Assembly: GCF_000425065.1 (NCBI RefSeq)
Contig: NZ_AULB01000042.1
Coordinates: 1 to 53,241 of the forward strand
DNA length: 53,241 nt
Direction of reading: 5' to 3'
Source of the DNA: Actinomadura rifamycini DSM 43936
GTDB lineage: Bacteria > Actinomycetota > Actinomycetes > Streptosporangiales > Streptosporangiaceae
How positions within the stretch are numbered: the first letter of the stretch is position 1; each line of letters opens with the position of its first letter. The notes under the pieces were generated by a model. It saw only the letters and a list, made by a program, of their open reading frames with translations. It ran no database searches and had not been told where the DNA came from. The translations under genes were made by a program, and so were the position numbers. Of the stretch, positions 15,391 to 23,737 are shown piece after piece.

Positions 15391-15435
15391 ATGACGAGAC
15401 CGCTCACGAGACCGCTGCCGGGACCGGCGACGTGA
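15391..15435 (+). CDS. 14-codon leader ORF overlapping the ECF sigma start
   Basis: Reads MTRPLTRPLPGPAT. A strong GGGAGG lies five bases before its ATG. Its stop TGA shares GTGA (15432-15435) with the GTG start of the ECF sigma gene, which itself has no ribosome binding site. This is a clear translational-coupling layout. Four of its 14 residues are proline. The same layout and a similar Pro-Gly-Pro ending recur before the second ECF gene of the window. Confidence 0.6.
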   Translation: MTRPLTRPLPGPAT

Positions 15436-16031
15436 CCGCCGACGTGACGGCCGCCGAGGACCGCCGCGCCGCGGACCGCCGCGCCGGGGACGCCGAGCTC
15501 GTCGCCCGGTTCCGGCGGGACCCCGACGCGTTCACCGCCGTCTACGACCGGTACTTCCCCGAGGTGTACCGGTACGCGGTCGGACGCCTGGACGTGCAGA
15601 CGGGCGAGGACATCGCCGCCGAGACCTTCTGCGTGGCGTTCGCGCAGCGCGACCGCTTCGACCCCGGCCGGGGCGGCCTGCGGCCGTGGCTGTTCGGCAT
15701 CGCCACCAACCTGATGGCGCGGCACCGGCGCAAGGAGGCCCGCCACTACCGGGCGCTGATGCGGACGGACGCGGCCTCGTCCGTCGAGGGGCACGAGTCC
15801 CGCGTCGTGACGTCGCTGGCCGCGCGGCGCCTCCAGCCGCGGCTCCTCAAGGCGCTCACCGGACTGAACCAGGGCGAACGCGACGTCGTCCTGCTCATCG
15901 CCGTCGGCCAGCTCAGCCACGAGGAGGTGGCGCAGACGCTCGGCATCGCCGCCGGGACGGTCCGCTCCCGGCTCAGCCGAGCCCGCGCCAAGTTCCAGAA
16001 GACGATCGACCGGGAGGCATTCCATGGATGA
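15432..16031 (+). CDS. ECF sigma factor paired with a CU044_5270-type protein
   Basis: 199 aa. Region 2 at about 20-90: DAELVARFRRDPDAFTAVYDRYF, then DIAAETFCVAFAQRDRFD and RPWLFGIATNLMARHRRKE. Region 4 at about 130-190: LNQGERDVVLLIAVGQLSHEEVAQTLGIAAGTVRSRLSRA read in blocks, with the helix-turn-helix LSHEEVAQTLGIAAGTVRSR. The start is GTG 15432, translated through the leader ORF. It overlaps the downstream gene by eight bases, so the two products are made together. Such factors are usually held by their membrane partner until a signal arrives. Confidence 0.9.
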   Translation: MTADVTAAEDRRAADRRAGDAELVARFRRDPDAFTAVYDRYFPEVYRYAVGRLDVQTGEDIAAETFCVAFAQRDRFDPGRGGLRPWLFGIATNLMARHRRKEARHYRALMRTDAASSVEGHESRVVTSLAARRLQPRLLKALTGLNQGERDVVLLIAVGQLSHEEVAQTLGIAAGTVRSRLSRARAKFQKTIDREAFHG

Positions 16032-16914
16032 CGACCTGCGGCTCCTCGCGGCCGCGCTGGCCAAGCCGGAGCCTTCCGCCGACACCGTCGAGCGGCGGCG
16101 GCACCAGCTCCGGAACACGATGCGGGAGCCCGCGCGGGCGCCGCGGCGGCGCCGGTCGCGGCGGCCGCTCCTCGCGCTCGGCACGGCCGCGGCGACGGCC
16201 GCCGCGGCCGTCACCGTCATCGTCGCGTCCGACACGGGCCCGTCCGCCCCGCCGCCGTCCCGCAACGGCACGGCGGTCGCGGAGATGTCCGGCCCGCAGG
16301 TGCTGCTCGCCGCCGCGACCGTCGCCGAGGCGCAGCCCGCGACGTCCGGCACCTACTGGTACGTCAGGAACGCGGGCCGGTCGGGCACCGCGAACGCCGG
16401 CACCTACGAGTCGTGGACCACGGCCGACGGCCGCAGGTGGTACCGCGCGGAGGGGAAGGCGGTCACCCGGCTCCCCGGACGGCACCCCATCGCGCTGGAG
16501 CGCGCCGGTCTGGAACTGGCGGAGATCGAGCGGCTGCCCACCGACCCGGAGGAGCTGAAGAAGGCGCTGCTGGAGGGCGCGTCCGGCGTGCCCGCCGCGG
16601 AGAAGGGCGACATCACGCAGGAGACGCTCATGCTCATGCTGCTGTCCGACCTGCTCGTCGAACTGCCGGCGCCGCCCAAGGTCCGCGCCGCGGCCCTCCG
16701 CGCGCTCGCCGCACTGCCCCACGTCGAGAACAAGGGGGCGGCGCCCGGCGGGCAGAGCCTGCTGTTCGCCGGCGACGGCGGCGGGACGAAACTGCTGGTC
16801 GACCTCGAGAACGCCGCGGTGCAGACGGAAGGCTACGCCGACGTCAATGGGAAGCAGGAGTCCATGGGCGTGCGCACCACCACGGCCCGGTGGACCGACG
16901 AACCGCCCCGCTGA
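16024..16914 (+). CDS. CU044_5270-type membrane protein, putative ECF regulator
   Basis: 296 aa. Residues 1-55 are cytoplasmic (MDDDLRLLAAALAKPEPS, then a basic RRRRSRR segment), followed by one membrane helix (about 58-80) and an extracytoplasmic domain. The features of the actinobacterial CU044_5270 family are present: LLAAATVAEAQPATSGTYWYVRN, LPTDPEELKKALLEG, PPKVRAAALRALAALP and a final LVDLENAAVQTEGY. These proteins regularly follow ECF sigma genes and are thought to act as anti-sigma or sensor partners. The ATG lies inside the sigma gene behind GGGAGG. Confidence 0.85.
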   Translation: MDDDLRLLAAALAKPEPSADTVERRRHQLRNTMREPARAPRRRRSRRPLLALGTAAATAAAAVTVIVASDTGPSAPPPSRNGTAVAEMSGPQVLLAAATVAEAQPATSGTYWYVRNAGRSGTANAGTYESWTTADGRRWYRAEGKAVTRLPGRHPIALERAGLELAEIERLPTDPEELKKALLEGASGVPAAEKGDITQETLMLMLLSDLLVELPAPPKVRAAALRALAALPHVENKGAAPGGQSLLFAGDGGGTKLLVDLENAAVQTEGYADVNGKQESMGVRTTTARWTDEPPR

Positions 16915-17003
16915 CCCGGCGGCCCGGCGGCGGCCCGGCGGCGGGCACGGCGAGATCCGCGGGACGGCCCTGGGAGTGCGCCGGGGCCGATAAGTTCGGT
17001 GGC

Positions 17004-17678
17004 ATGTCCGTCCCGCGGCTCGCCGTCTCCGTCGACCTCGTCGTGCTCACCGTGCGGGCGCAGCGGCTCTGCGCGCTGATGTGGCGGCGCGACCGGGCGC
17101 CCTACGACGGCGCCTGGTCGCTGCCCGGCGGATTCATCCAGCTCGACGAGGACCTGCCCGTCGCCGCGTCCCGGCTGATGGCCGAGCGCGCCGGGCTCGC
17201 CGACGTCCGCATCCACCTGGAGCAGCTCGCCACCTACGGGTACCCCGACCGCGACCCGCGCCAGCGCGTCGTCAGCGTCGCCTACCTCGGCCTCGCCCCC
17301 GACCTGCCCGCCTCCAGCCGCGCCCAGGTCCTGTGGACGGCCGTGGACGACCTCCTGCACCACGACCGGGCCGCGTTCGACCACCGGCGCATCCTGTGCG
17401 ACGGCATGGAGCGGGCGCGGGCGAAGCTGGAGTACACCTCGCTCGCCGCGGCGTTCTGCCCGCCCGAGTTCACCGTCGCCGAGCTGCGCCGCGTCTACGA
17501 GATCGTCTGGGGCACCGCCCTGGACCCCCGCAACTTCCACCGGAAGGTCACCGGCGCCGACCGGTTCCTCATCCCCACCGACCGGACGACCACCCGGGAC
17601 GGCGGCCGCCCCGCCCGCCTGTACCGGCGCGGCGACGCCGAGCAGCTCCGCCCGCCGATGCTGCGGCCCCGCGGCTGA
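17004..17678 (+). CDS. NrtR-like Nudix/winged-helix regulator
   Basis: 224 aa. The N-terminal Nudix-fold domain (about 1-140) includes APYDGAWSLPGGFIQLDEDL. The Nudix box is degenerate: the expected RE and EE pairs read RL and ER (ASRLMAERAGL), so hydrolase activity is doubtful. The C-terminal part (about 150-220) has TVAELRRVYEIVWG and NFHRKV typical of the NrtR winged helix. NrtR proteins sense ADP-ribose-type ligands and control NAD-related or sugar genes. TAAGTT lies seven bases before the ATG and there is no clear ribosome binding site, so the message is probably leaderless. The target is unknown. Confidence 0.85.
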   Translation: MSVPRLAVSVDLVVLTVRAQRLCALMWRRDRAPYDGAWSLPGGFIQLDEDLPVAASRLMAERAGLADVRIHLEQLATYGYPDRDPRQRVVSVAYLGLAPDLPASSRAQVLWTAVDDLLHHDRAAFDHRRILCDGMERARAKLEYTSLAAAFCPPEFTVAELRRVYEIVWGTALDPRNFHRKVTGADRFLIPTDRTTTRDGGRPARLYRRGDAEQLRPPMLRPRG

Positions 17679-17721
17679 ATAAGCTGGGGCGCATCACCCC
17701 TGCGCACCCTGGAGGACAACG

Positions 17722-18801
17722 GTGTCCGAGGCAACCACTCCTCGCTTCCGCTCCGTTCTCGACCGGTTCACGGCTTACAAGCCGGGCAAGGTCGTCACGT
17801 CACCCGACGGGCGCTCGTTCAAACTGTCGTCGAACGAGTCCCCGGAGGGGCCGCTCCCGTCCGTGCTGGACGCGATCGCGGACGCGGCGCGGAACGTCAA
17901 CCGCTACCCCGACAACAACGCGACCGCCCTCACCGAGGCGATCGCCGGGTTCTGCGGCGTCCCCGCCGACCACGTCGCCGTGGGCTGCGGCTCCGTCGGC
18001 GTCTCGCAGATGCTCCTCGAAGCCGTCGCCGAGCCCGGCGCCGAGATCGTCTACGCGTGGCGGTCGTTCGAGGCGTACCCGCTGCTCGTCGCGCTGTCGG
18101 GCGCCACGTCCGTCCAGGTGCCGCTGAAGGACGAGACCCACGACCTCGCGGCGATGGCCGACGCCGTCACCGAGCGCACCCGGCTGATCTTCGTGTGCAA
18201 CCCGAACAACCCGACCGGCACCGTCGTCCGGCGCGCCGAACTGGAGGCGTTCCTCGACCGGGTGCCCGCCGACTGCCTGGTCGTCCTCGACGAGGCGTAC
18301 CGCGAGTACATCCGCGACGACGCGGTGCCCGACGGGCTCACGATGTACGGCGACCGGCCGAACCTGGCGGTCCTGCGGACGTTCTCGAAGGCGTACGGGC
18401 TCGCGGGCCTGCGCATCGGCTACCTCGTCGCGCACCCCGAGGTCGCCGCCGCGATCCGCAAGACGTTCCTGCCGTTCAGCGTCAACTCCGTCGCCCAGGC
18501 CGCCGGGATCGCGTCGCTGGACGCGACCGGCGAGCTGCTGGAGCGCGTCGAGGCGACGGTGAAGGAGCGCGACCGGGTCCGCGGCGCGCTCGTCGCCGAC
18601 GGCTGGACCGTCCCGCCCACCGAGGCCAACTTCGTGTGGCTGCGGCTCGGCGAGCACACGATGGACTTCTCCGCGGCCTGCGACGCCCAGGGCGTCAGCG
18701 TCCGCCCGTTCGACGGGGAGGGCGCGCGCGTGTCGATCGGCTCGCCCGCGGAGAACGACGCGTTCCTCGCCGTCGCCAACGCCTACCCGCACCGCGTCTG
18801 A
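17722..18801 (+). CDS. hisC: Histidinol-phosphate aminotransferase-type enzyme
   Basis: 359 aa PLP-dependent fold-type I aminotransferase. Key blocks: KLSSNESPEGPLPSVLDAI, VGCGSVGVSQ, CNPNNPTG (about 169-176), VVLDEAYREYI with the PLP-binding Asp, TFSKAYGLAGLRIGY with the Schiff-base lysine near residue 223, and the C-terminal substrate Arg in ARVSIG. It probably converts histidinol phosphate and 2-oxoglutarate to imidazole acetol phosphate and glutamate, or the reverse. No other his gene is nearby, so an aromatic-amino-acid aminotransferase (Pat) role is equally possible. The start GTG 17722 follows GGAGG, and TAAGCT at 17680 is a plausible -10. Confidence 0.88.
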   Translation: MSEATTPRFRSVLDRFTAYKPGKVVTSPDGRSFKLSSNESPEGPLPSVLDAIADAARNVNRYPDNNATALTEAIAGFCGVPADHVAVGCGSVGVSQMLLEAVAEPGAEIVYAWRSFEAYPLLVALSGATSVQVPLKDETHDLAAMADAVTERTRLIFVCNPNNPTGTVVRRAELEAFLDRVPADCLVVLDEAYREYIRDDAVPDGLTMYGDRPNLAVLRTFSKAYGLAGLRIGYLVAHPEVAAAIRKTFLPFSVNSVAQAAGIASLDATGELLERVEATVKERDRVRGALVADGWTVPPTEANFVWLRLGEHTMDFSAACDAQGVSVRPFDGEGARVSIGSPAENDAFLAVANAYPHRV

Positions 18802-18820
18802 CCCGTCCCTGACGCCCGCA

Positions 18821-18856
18821 GGCCCCGGACGTGCGCGCGTTCGCGCGTCCGGGGCC
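18821..18856. terminator. Bidirectional hairpin between convergent genes
   Basis: GGCCCCGGAC (18821-18830) pairs perfectly with GTCCGGGGCC (18847-18856), with a loop that can itself form a GC hairpin. There is no T-tract, as is common in actinomycetes. It lies between the converging hisC and HTH-regulator genes. Confidence 0.7.
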
Positions 18857-18894
18857 GTGCGCTCGCGGGCGGCCCGCGACCGGGACGTCCGCGG

Positions 18895-20223
18895 TCAGGA
18901 CGCCTTGGACGGGCCCAGCTTCTCCACGATCAGCCGGTACAGCTGCCGGGGGCGGCCGGGTTGCGGCGTGCGGTTGGGCGGCAGCGGCCACGCCAGCCCC
19001 TCCTCGACGAGGGTGCGCAGCAGCCGCCGCGCGGTGCGCGGGGTGACGCCGAGCATGCGGCCCGCGTTCTCCGCGTCGACGATCAGCGGCTGGTCCTGGT
19101 CGCCGAGCTTGTCGGCGAGCCGGGCCAGGATCTCCAGGCCCTTCGGTTTCGCCTGCGGCTGCGACCGCGGCGGCGTGCGCGGCGCGGGGACGAGCGCGCG
19201 GCCGTCCCGGTCCAGCGCGAACCCCTGCGACCGCTGCGAGCTCTGCGAGCGCGCCAGCGCCGCGCGGGCGTGGTTCTCCGCCTCGTGCGCGGTGCGGCCC
19301 ATCCCGATGCCGACCTCGATCGCGAGGCCGAGCTCCTCCCGGACGCGCTCCACGAACGGCGGCGTGCGGAACCCCTCGGTCGTCGCGGTCACCGAACCGC
19401 GCGTCGCGATGACGAGGTAGCTGTGATCGTCCAGCGGCCACACCGACGCGTTCATGCGGTGCGCCTCCTGCAGCAGGACGCGGTGCAGCGCCAGCTTCAG
19501 CTCGTCCCGCCAGTAGCGGGGCGTGACGCGGCGGGGCGTCTCGCGCAGCGTGGGGACGTCCACCAGGACGACGACGAGCTGCGACTCCTCCAGCCGGTGG
19601 TGCGCGCCGAGCAGCGCCGCCGTCTGCAGGGAGCTGCGGATCGCCGCGCCCGTCGGGCGCACCCGGATCGTCGGGACGCCCGCCATCTCCATCCGCTCGG
19701 CCGTCGCGTGCACGCACGTCATCGCCACGGTCGTCGCGCCGCGCCGCCACAGCCGCTCGTGGAACGCCGCGAGCGTCCCCGGGCCGGCCGACTCCTCGCG
19801 CAGGTGCACCTGCTCGGTGCCGAGGCTGATCTCCGCGTACGCCTCCTCGACCTCCGCGCGGCCCAGCACGTCGATGCTGACCCGCGCCGGGTCGTAGCGC
19901 TCGTCGAGGGACGCCCGCAGCAGCGCGCCCTGGAGGGCGGCGCCGTTCAGCGGGACGTACGTCGCGGGCATCGTCAGCACGCCGGCCTTGCGGGCGAAGT
20001 CGTACGGGACGGGACTGGCGAACAGGCACACGTCCACCCCCGCCCCCAGCCGCACGACCTTGTCGGCCGCCTCCTGTTCGTCTCGGTACGCGGCGGCCAC
20101 CAGCCGGCTCGGCACCGGCGTGGGGCCGTGGCCCATCAGCATGACCCGTTCGACCAGGTCATGGGGGCCCACAACCCCGATCGTGAGATCGGGCGTGACC
20201 GATCCCGTTCGTGCGGCCGTCAT
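18895..20223 (-). CDS. Large HTH-domain transcriptional regulator
   Basis: 442 aa from ATG 20223; an upstream ATG at 20289 is in frame but would add an unlikely leader. The N-terminal half (DLTIGVVGPHDLVERVMLMG) looks like a sensory domain. A middle part has blocks such as SQLVVVLVDVPTLRETPRR and HSYLVIATRGSVTATTEGF reminiscent of nucleotide-cyclase-like folds, followed by AHEAENHARAALARSQ. The C-terminal 80 residues hold a winged helix: ADKLGDQDQ, VDAENAGRMLGVTPRTARRLL and GRPRQLYRLI. It is probably a cytoplasmic transcription factor; the ligand is unknown. A long gene-free stretch separates it from murA. Confidence 0.75.
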   Translation of the reverse strand: MTAARTGSVTPDLTIGVVGPHDLVERVMLMGHGPTPVPSRLVAAAYRDEQEAADKVVRLGAGVDVCLFASPVPYDFARKAGVLTMPATYVPLNGAALQGALLRASLDERYDPARVSIDVLGRAEVEEAYAEISLGTEQVHLREESAGPGTLAAFHERLWRRGATTVAMTCVHATAERMEMAGVPTIRVRPTGAAIRSSLQTAALLGAHHRLEESQLVVVLVDVPTLRETPRRVTPRYWRDELKLALHRVLLQEAHRMNASVWPLDDHSYLVIATRGSVTATTEGFRTPPFVERVREELGLAIEVGIGMGRTAHEAENHARAALARSQSSQRSQGFALDRDGRALVPAPRTPPRSQPQAKPKGLEILARLADKLGDQDQPLIVDAENAGRMLGVTPRTARRLLRTLVEEGLAWPLPPNRTPQPGRPRQLYRLIVEKLGPSKAS

Positions 20224-20553
20224 CGATGTTCGCTCGCTTCCGGTCCATCCTCTCGGCGGGGGGCCCGCCCCGGCCATGCGTTCGCGCACGTTCCGCCCAA
20301 CGGTTGACTCATGTCCTCTTGCCCTGCTTCAGACTCGGCACCGCAGACCCCCGTGCGATTCGCTCCCTCGTTGCCCTCGTGGGCTGATCGGGTCGGGACG
20401 ACGCCGTGTGACGTCCAGACGCGAAATCGAATCAAGAGTGCGGCGAAAAAGTAACCTACGCGACCCCCTAGTCAGTAATTTGTCACCATTCGGCCAGTCA
20501 TGATCCTGCATCTTCGGGTGTCCGAAGTTCAAACACAAGACCCGAAATCACGG

Positions 20554-20574
20554 CGGGTCACCCGCTGTGACCCG
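20554..20574. promoter_or_regulatory. 8-bp inverted repeat, putative operator
   Basis: CGGGTCAC and GTGACCCG are perfect 8-bp arms separated by five bases, about 330 bases upstream of the large HTH regulator gene. The size and spacing suit a dimeric repressor. No T-tract follows. Confidence 0.45.
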
Positions 20575-20851
20575 GTCGCCCACTGAGGAGACCCCTCCGT
20601 CCGGCGATCGGTTTACGCGAGGGCCGAAATGCGGACGTCCCGACGCCGCGGCGCCCGGAAAGACGACGGATCCGGTTCGGCGCTCGCGGCGCTCACTGCC
20701 GGTGATTTTTTGCCGCGTTACGGTCGGTCCCATCCGGACCGTTCCAGCGCCTATTCCCCCAGCGAGGAGGCGTGTCGGACGGCCGAAACTCGCGACGGCG
20801 CGAAACGCCGAGTGATCATCCGGTGACCGATTGCTGATCGCTTTCGGAGCT

Positions 20852-20867
20852 GTGCGTGACAACGCAC
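20852..20867. promoter_or_regulatory. 6-bp inverted repeat, putative operator
   Basis: GTGCGT and ACGCAC are separated by four bases, 38 bases before a possible small basic ORF at 20906. It may be an operator or a small RNA hairpin. Confidence 0.3.
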
Positions 20868-20905
20868 GTCAGATGGCACGCCGAAGTTGGTCAGGAGGAA
20901 CCCGA

Positions 20906-21109
20906 ATGGCGGCACCAAACCGCCCAGTCGCATCGAGAAGTCCGGCACGGACGGCCCGTTCCGTGCGGAGGTACGTCACGCGGGGGCCCGGCCGGGTGCC
21001 GAATCCGCGTGCGGCCGCGCGCCGCGCACGTCCGTCCGGTCCGAAACGCAGAGCACCCCCGCGCTCACCGCCGGTCGTACGGGCGGTGACCACGGGGGTG
21101 TTCCGCTGA
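20906..21109 (+). CDS. Doubtful small basic protein (67 aa)
   Basis: An ATG follows AGGAGG by seven bases and opens a 67-codon frame rich in Arg, Pro and Ala (MAAPNRPVASRSPARTARSV at the start). About a quarter of codons end in A or T, far more than in the surrounding genes, which argues against a normal coding sequence. It could be a young or poorly expressed gene, a basic DNA-binding peptide, or chance. No family recognised. Confidence 0.25.
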   Translation: MAAPNRPVASRSPARTARSVRRYVTRGPGRVPNPRAAARRARPSGPKRRAPPRSPPVVRAVTTGVFR

Positions 21110-21155
21110 GCGGCCCGAAGTCGGGGCGGCCGGCCGGGCGGGCGCGGCCGGCGGG

Positions 21156-22448
21156 TCAGGAGACTTCGCGGACGATGTCGGCGCCGAGCTGCGACAGCCG
21201 CTCGGCGGTGTGCCCGTGGCCCCGGTCGAGGTAGTAGGCCGACGTGATCGTCGTCTCGCCCTCGGCGGCGAGGCCCGCCAGGACGAGCGCGCTGCCGCAG
21301 CGCAGGTCGTGCGCCTCGACCTCGGCGCCGCGCAGCGCGCGCGGCCCGTTGACCTTCGCGCGGTTGCCGTCGACGTCGATGTCGGCGCCCATCTTCCGCA
21401 GCTCGTCGGCCAGCTTGAAGCGGCCGTCGAAGATGCGCTCGTAGATGTAGGACGGGCCGTCCGCGAGGCACGACACCGCCATGATCGGCGACTGGAGGTC
21501 GGTCGCGAAGCCCGGGTACTCGTCGGTGATGACGTTGATCGGCCGCAGCGTGCGCTCCCGCCGGACCTGGAGCACCGCGCCCTGCTGGTGGAACTCGACG
21601 CCCATCTGCTCCAGCTTGTCGGCGGCGACGCCGAGGTGCTCGAGGGTGGCGCCGACGAGGTTCAGGTCGCCGCCGGTGATCGCCGCGGCCATCACGAAGA
21701 CGCCGGCGTCGATGCGGTCGGGCATCACGGTGTGCTCGACGGCGGTCAGCTCGTCGACGCCCTCGACGGTGATGAACCCGGTGCCGCCGCCGCTGATCTT
21801 GGCGCCCATCGCCTGGAGGATCGCGATGTTGTCCAGGACCTCGGGCTCCAGCGCCGCGTTCTTGATCAGCGTGGTGCCCTGCGCGAGCGCCGCCGCCATG
21901 ATCAGGTTCTCGGTGCCGGTGTGCGACGGGGTGTCGCAGTACAGCGTGCCGCCGCGCAGGTCGCCGGCCTTGATGTGGATGACGCCGTCGCCGTCGTCGC
22001 CGACGTTCTCGGTGACGGTCGCGCCCATCCGCTTGAAGCCGTTGTAGTGGAAGTCGAGGTTGCGGGACCCGAGGTTGCAGCCGCCCACGCCCTCGATGAC
22101 CGCCTCGCCGAGCCGGTGCAGCAGGGCGGGCACGAACAGGAACGAGCCGCGGAACCGGGACGCGATGTCGGCGGGCAGCACGGGGCTGCTGAGCGACGAG
22201 GCGTCGATGACGAGGGTGCGCTCGGTCTCGTGCAGCTCGGCGCGGGCGCCGACCGCGCGGGCCAGCTCGACGGCGCGGCGGACGTCCTCGATGATCGGCA
22301 CGTTGCGCAGCACGGTCCGCCCCTTGGCGGCCATGAGCGAGGCGCCGATCATCGGCAGGACGGCGTTCTTCGCGCCCTGGATGAAAACGGTGCCGTGCAG
22401 CTGCCGGCCGCCGCGCACACGGTAACGAACCTCGTGGCCCATGCTCAT
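21156..22448 (-). CDS. murA: UDP-N-acetylglucosamine 1-carboxyvinyltransferase
   Basis: 430 aa EPSP-synthase-fold enzyme that transfers enolpyruvate from PEP to UDP-GlcNAc, the first committed step of peptidoglycan synthesis. Visible marks: IQGAKNAVLPMIGASL with the substrate Lys-Asn pair (27-28), GGCNLGSRNLDFHYNGFKR with the catalytic-loop Cys (about residue 124), LPADIASRFRGSF, PDRIDAGVFVMAAAITGG and DEYPGFATDLQSPIMA. The catalytic position is Cys, not the Asp of mycobacterial MurA that gives fosfomycin resistance. It starts at ATG 22448, nine bases after AAAGGAG; a second ATG follows two codons later. The sequence is rather divergent, so it may be one of two MurA paralogues. Confidence 0.88.
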   Translation of the reverse strand: MSMGHEVRYRVRGGRQLHGTVFIQGAKNAVLPMIGASLMAAKGRTVLRNVPIIEDVRRAVELARAVGARAELHETERTLVIDASSLSSPVLPADIASRFRGSFLFVPALLHRLGEAVIEGVGGCNLGSRNLDFHYNGFKRMGATVTENVGDDGDGVIHIKAGDLRGGTLYCDTPSHTGTENLIMAAALAQGTTLIKNAALEPEVLDNIAILQAMGAKISGGGTGFITVEGVDELTAVEHTVMPDRIDAGVFVMAAAITGGDLNLVGATLEHLGVAADKLEQMGVEFHQQGAVLQVRRERTLRPINVITDEYPGFATDLQSPIMAVSCLADGPSYIYERIFDGRFKLADELRKMGADIDVDGNRAKVNGPRALRGAEVEAHDLRCGSALVLAGLAAEGETTITSAYYLDRGHGHTAERLSQLGADIVREVS

Positions 22449-22686
22449 GCCGCGATACTCCTTTGGATGCGGGAAAACCTGCCGGATCGTGTGGGACCGC
22501 CTGGGCCGTGCGCGCCGAACGGCGTCCCCCTTGCGTCTGCCGCGACGCGTCCCCAGTAAACCACCGTGCCGAGGGTGCGGCGCCCGGAGCGACGTCCACG
22601 GAGCGGTTCGCTCGTTGAGATGTCCATCGAACGGAAAAAGTTCGCTTGCCCAACCGGACGGTGCAACCGCCACTATGGTGATCAAT

Positions 22687-23730
22687 ATGGACGAATCGCC
22701 AGGGTGGGACGCGATCGACGCCGCGCTGCGCAACGTGTACGGGGATGTCGCGCCCAAGCGTTGGGGAACCGTCCACCCGTGGGCGCTCGGCGGACCCGAC
22801 CCGCTCGACGGCATCAGCGCCTACCCGCGCACCGACCCCGTACCGCACTGGCATTTCGTCTCGTACGGCATGAGCGAGCTGTACGAGAAGAGTTCGTCGG
22901 ACCCGGACGAGTCGGGCTGGGGATTCGAGTTCACGTTCCGCGTGGCCAGGGATCCCGCGGACGAGATGCCCCCGGTCTGGGCGGCGAGCATGCTGCAAAA
23001 TCTCGGTCGGTACGTGTTCAAAACCGGCAACTGGTTCGAGCCGGGGCACAAGATGAACGTTAACGGGCCGCTCCAGGCCAGTCGGCAGGAGTCCGACATC
23101 CGGGCGGTCACCTTCGTCGTGGACCCCGAACTGGGCGACATCGACACCCCGCACGGGTCGCTCCGGTTCCTGCAGGTCGTCGGACTGGCGAGCGAGGAGT
23201 ACAGGGCCGCGGGCCGGTGGAACGTCGACTCGCTGATGCAGGTCCTCGCACCGCACCTGCCGCTGTTCGTCACCGACCTCGACCGCCGGTCCCTGCTCGA
23301 CGTCCCCGAGGTCGCCCGCGCCGTCCAGCAAGGCATCGAACGCGACGGATCCAGCGCCGGCATGCAGTTCGTGTCCACCGCCCACTGGGAGCGGGGACCC
23401 GACGGCACCACGATCAAACTCGGCGCCCTGCAGGCCCCCGGGCTCGCCGGCGCGCTGCGCGGGCGGCTCCCCTTCGGCCGCGACCTGGTCCTGAAGAGCG
23501 ACGACACGTTCCTGCTCTTCGAGCCCGCCGACGCGTTCGAGATCGAGGAACCCGGCACGGGCGGCCTCGTCCTGCGCGTCCCGCCCGGCGCCCTGGACGA
23601 CCTCCTCGCCACCCTGGAGCCCGCGGCGGGCCGCAGGCCCGTCCCGTCCCTCCCGGGCCTCACCGTCGAGATCGTCCCGACCGCGATGAAGGACGCGTAC
23701 GGCAACGAGACGGGCGAAGTGGTCGGCTGA
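22687..23730 (+). CDS. Suppressor-of-fused (SUFU) domain protein
   Basis: 347 aa. The SUFU-like domain spans about 5-185: WDAIDAALRNVYGDVAPKRWGT, then PHWHFVSYGMSELYEKSSSD, GWGFEFTFRV and ALLQ-like strands up to LRFLQVVGLASEEYRAAGRW. The C-terminal 150 residues are less characteristic. Bacterial SUFU proteins are cytoplasmic and poorly understood; several are immunity or chaperone-like partners. ATG 22687 is chosen with a weak GGTGA upstream; ATG 22675 is an alternative. Divergent from murA across 240 bases. Confidence 0.8.
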   Translation: MDESPGWDAIDAALRNVYGDVAPKRWGTVHPWALGGPDPLDGISAYPRTDPVPHWHFVSYGMSELYEKSSSDPDESGWGFEFTFRVARDPADEMPPVWAASMLQNLGRYVFKTGNWFEPGHKMNVNGPLQASRQESDIRAVTFVVDPELGDIDTPHGSLRFLQVVGLASEEYRAAGRWNVDSLMQVLAPHLPLFVTDLDRRSLLDVPEVARAVQQGIERDGSSAGMQFVSTAHWERGPDGTTIKLGALQAPGLAGALRGRLPFGRDLVLKSDDTFLLFEPADAFEIEEPGTGGLVLRVPPGALDDLLATLEPAAGRRPVPSLPGLTVEIVPTAMKDAYGNETGEVVG

Positions 23731-23737
23731 CCCGCGC

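Larger units (their letters stand above)
20224..20905. other. Long intergenic region with palindromes
   Basis: Nearly 700 bases with lower GC than the genes, no frame with coding-like third positions and no known RNA. It should hold the promoter of the minus-strand regulator and perhaps other signals. Two inverted repeats are visible inside and listed separately. No riboswitch or ncRNA class could be recognised by eye. Confidence 0.6.

Noticed and set aside
20224..21155. HU-type DNA-binding protein gene expected near murA by analogy with Streptomyces
   Set aside because: No frame on either strand shows the HU pattern; only a doubtful basic ORF is present.
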